Made by a program: the position numbers and the translations under genes. This document shows, piece by piece, positions 42,057-42,991 of a DNA stretch of 42,991 nucleotides (positions are counted from its first letter, which is position 1; each line of letters opens with the position of its first letter). Under the pieces are notes generated by a model. That model made no database searches. It saw only the letters and a list, made by a program, of their open reading frames with translations, and was not told the DNA's origin. The stretch lies in contig NZ_LBMG01000047.1 of assembly GCF_001005315.1 (NCBI RefSeq), forward strand, positions 1 to 42,991. The letters are read 5' to 3'. The DNA comes from Kordia jejudonensis. Its GTDB lineage: Bacteria > Bacteroidota > Bacteroidia > Flavobacteriales > Flavobacteriaceae.

Positions 42057-42332
42057 ATGAAAAAAAAGAAGCTAAAATCATTAAAATTGCACACTTATAA
42101 AATTTCCAACTTGGCGTTATTGCATCAAAAAGTAGGAGGTATATTTACAACAGACACAGAAACGGCTAGCGAAACAAATCCAGGAACCATATCAATCGTT
42201 ATCGATTGTTCAAATACAACATCTGAAGCTCCGTCTGAAATTCCAGAAAACTGTGGTACCAATGGCGGATCGTACAGAACGGAACCACCAACGGAGTACG
42301 AAGGCTGTCATATAAATAGTATTGGTGGATAG
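42057..42332 (+). CDS. Lanthipeptide-type leader peptide, 91 aa
   Basis: The leader MKKKKLKSLKLHTYKISNL fits KSLxLxxxxISNL, and VGG (residues 26-28) marks the cleavage site. The ~63-residue tail is rich in Thr/Ser/Glu and has three Cys. Its C-terminal part, NCGTNGGSYRTEPPTEYEGC, shares CxTNGG(x)4TxPPTEYExC with the next gene's product, while the middle differs. It is the first of a tandem pair after the TPR-AraC gene. Confidence 0.8.
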   Translation: MKKKKLKSLKLHTYKISNLALLHQKVGGIFTTDTETASETNPGTISIVIDCSNTTSEAPSEIPENCGTNGGSYRTEPPTEYEGCHINSIGG

Positions 42333-42402
42333 GAAGTAGCAATATAGTATCTCCTCAAAATATTCATGTTTTATAATTAACTCAATTTTAAACAACATCA
42401 TT

Positions 42403-42687
42403 ATGAAAAAAAAGCACCTAAAAAATCTAGTATTGCATACCAGCCGAATTTCCAATTTATCACTGCTACACAGTACAAAAGGAGGTACGGAGACTCTTGG
42501 AACACAAGTGGACAACAATGTTGGACTTCCCAATACAATAGATGCCACAAACTGTCCAACAAACATTTTACAATGCATCTCTCAAAACTTTACGGATTGT
42601 AGTACCAATGGAGGAGTAACAAGCACCCAACCACCTACCGAATATGAAAGTTGCAGACCCAAAAACGGAAATATCATTTTTAGATAA
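42403..42687 (+). CDS. Lanthipeptide-type leader peptide, 94 aa
   Basis: The leader MKKKHLKNLVLHTSRISNL is a paralogue of the preceding one (LHTxxISNLxLLH shared), with KGG at residues 27-29. The tail has four Cys, with the shared CSTNGGVTSTQPPTEYESC near the end. It lies 70 bp after its neighbour with no visible terminator between, so the two are probably one transcript. A terminator follows at 42703. Confidence 0.8.
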   Translation: MKKKHLKNLVLHTSRISNLSLLHSTKGGTETLGTQVDNNVGLPNTIDATNCPTNILQCISQNFTDCSTNGGVTSTQPPTEYESCRPKNGNIIFR

Positions 42688-42702
42688 AATAAGCTTACAT
42701 AT

Positions 42703-42745
42703 AAAAAAAGTATTGATACGTGTTCATGTGTCAATGCTTTTTTTG
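42703..42745 (+). terminator. Terminator of the tandem peptide genes
   Basis: AAAAAAGTATTGATAC pairs with GTGTCAATGCTTTTTT (with wobble/mismatch) around a short loop, and T continues. Confidence 0.75.
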
Positions 42746-42991
42746 TTTTTAGTAGTTTGAAGTGTGAAGTTAGTATTGAGTATTGAGAAGTGAGTATTGA
42801 GAAATAAGCAAACAACTAACTCCACAATTCCACAAAGAACAAATTAAAAATGTAACATATTAAATGTAAAAGTATTTTTGAATAACGAATAACGAATAAC
42901 GAATAACGAATAACGAAATTAAAATGTTGAATGCTATATGTTGAATTTTAAATTGGAAATATGTACGTCCCTGATATGTGTTGACCACTTT
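42746..42991. repeat. Right-edge heptamer-repeat block
   Basis: No gene is visible. GTATTGA units at 42773-42786 and 42794-42800 keep a 7-bp period with an interposed GAAGTGA. GAATAAC occurs five times exactly at 42880-42914. AATGTTG-type sequence follows (about 42923-42945). It belongs to the same class as the blocks at 1-520 and 38950-39300. Confidence 0.85.

Noticed and set aside
1-42991. tRNA, rRNA, insertion-sequence transposase or integrase genes
   Set aside because: I looked for tRNA-like CCA-ending cloverleaf sequences, rRNA motifs and transposase reading frames on both strands and saw none.

Overview
The window looks like a chromosomal stretch from a marine Flavobacteriaceae bacterium, most likely Kordia or a close relative. 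This is inferred from the low GC content, the lack of strong Shine-Dalgarno sites, TAnnTTTG-like promoter boxes, a bacillithiol gene (bshA), TPR/AraC-type regulators, and many short peptides with Bacteroidetes lanthipeptide-type leaders (KxxLxKxxxSxL followed by GG).

Layout. 1-520: intergenic repeats with a 7-bp period. 523-4266 (minus): a nitroreductase, three small leader peptides, and the TPR-AraC regulator that precedes them. 4353-8645 (minus): an ALDH3-like dehydrogenase, a DUF4252-type lipoprotein and a penicillin-acylase-family hydrolase. 8816-9326: two more leader peptides. 9690-12559: an operon encoding an exported PCPxxC-family protein, a membrane protein, a DesK/NarL-type histidine kinase and its response regulator. 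12689-15080: a second PCPxxC-family protein, then two small genes that each sit behind a near-identical ~205-bp leader and between look-alike hairpins. 15105-23433: a housekeeping envelope block (ridA, lptD, amidase, MlaD-like protein, two Fe-S proteins, a conserved 161-aa protein). 23559-27831: leader peptides, a basic protein with a DNRP motif, an orphan LanC cyclase and a nucleotidyltransferase. 28010-38164: a TPR-DUF2971 protein, a structured RNA-like element, a GH3/beta-lactamase fusion, bshA, a caspase-like protease, and a protein of unknown function coupled to a TPR histidine kinase. 38450-40078: msrB and a Bax-inhibitor-1 protein around a repeat-filled gap. 40279-42687: a second TPR-AraC regulator followed by two paralogous leader peptides.

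How it fits together. At least ten leader peptides occur in four groups, but the only biosynthetic enzyme present is one LanC. Dehydratase, protease and exporter must be encoded elsewhere if these are matured. Two groups follow a TPR-AraC gene in the same orientation, and two peptides elsewhere share an inverted repeat at the same distance from a promoter-like box. The least explained structure is the tandem-cassette region at 13790-15080.
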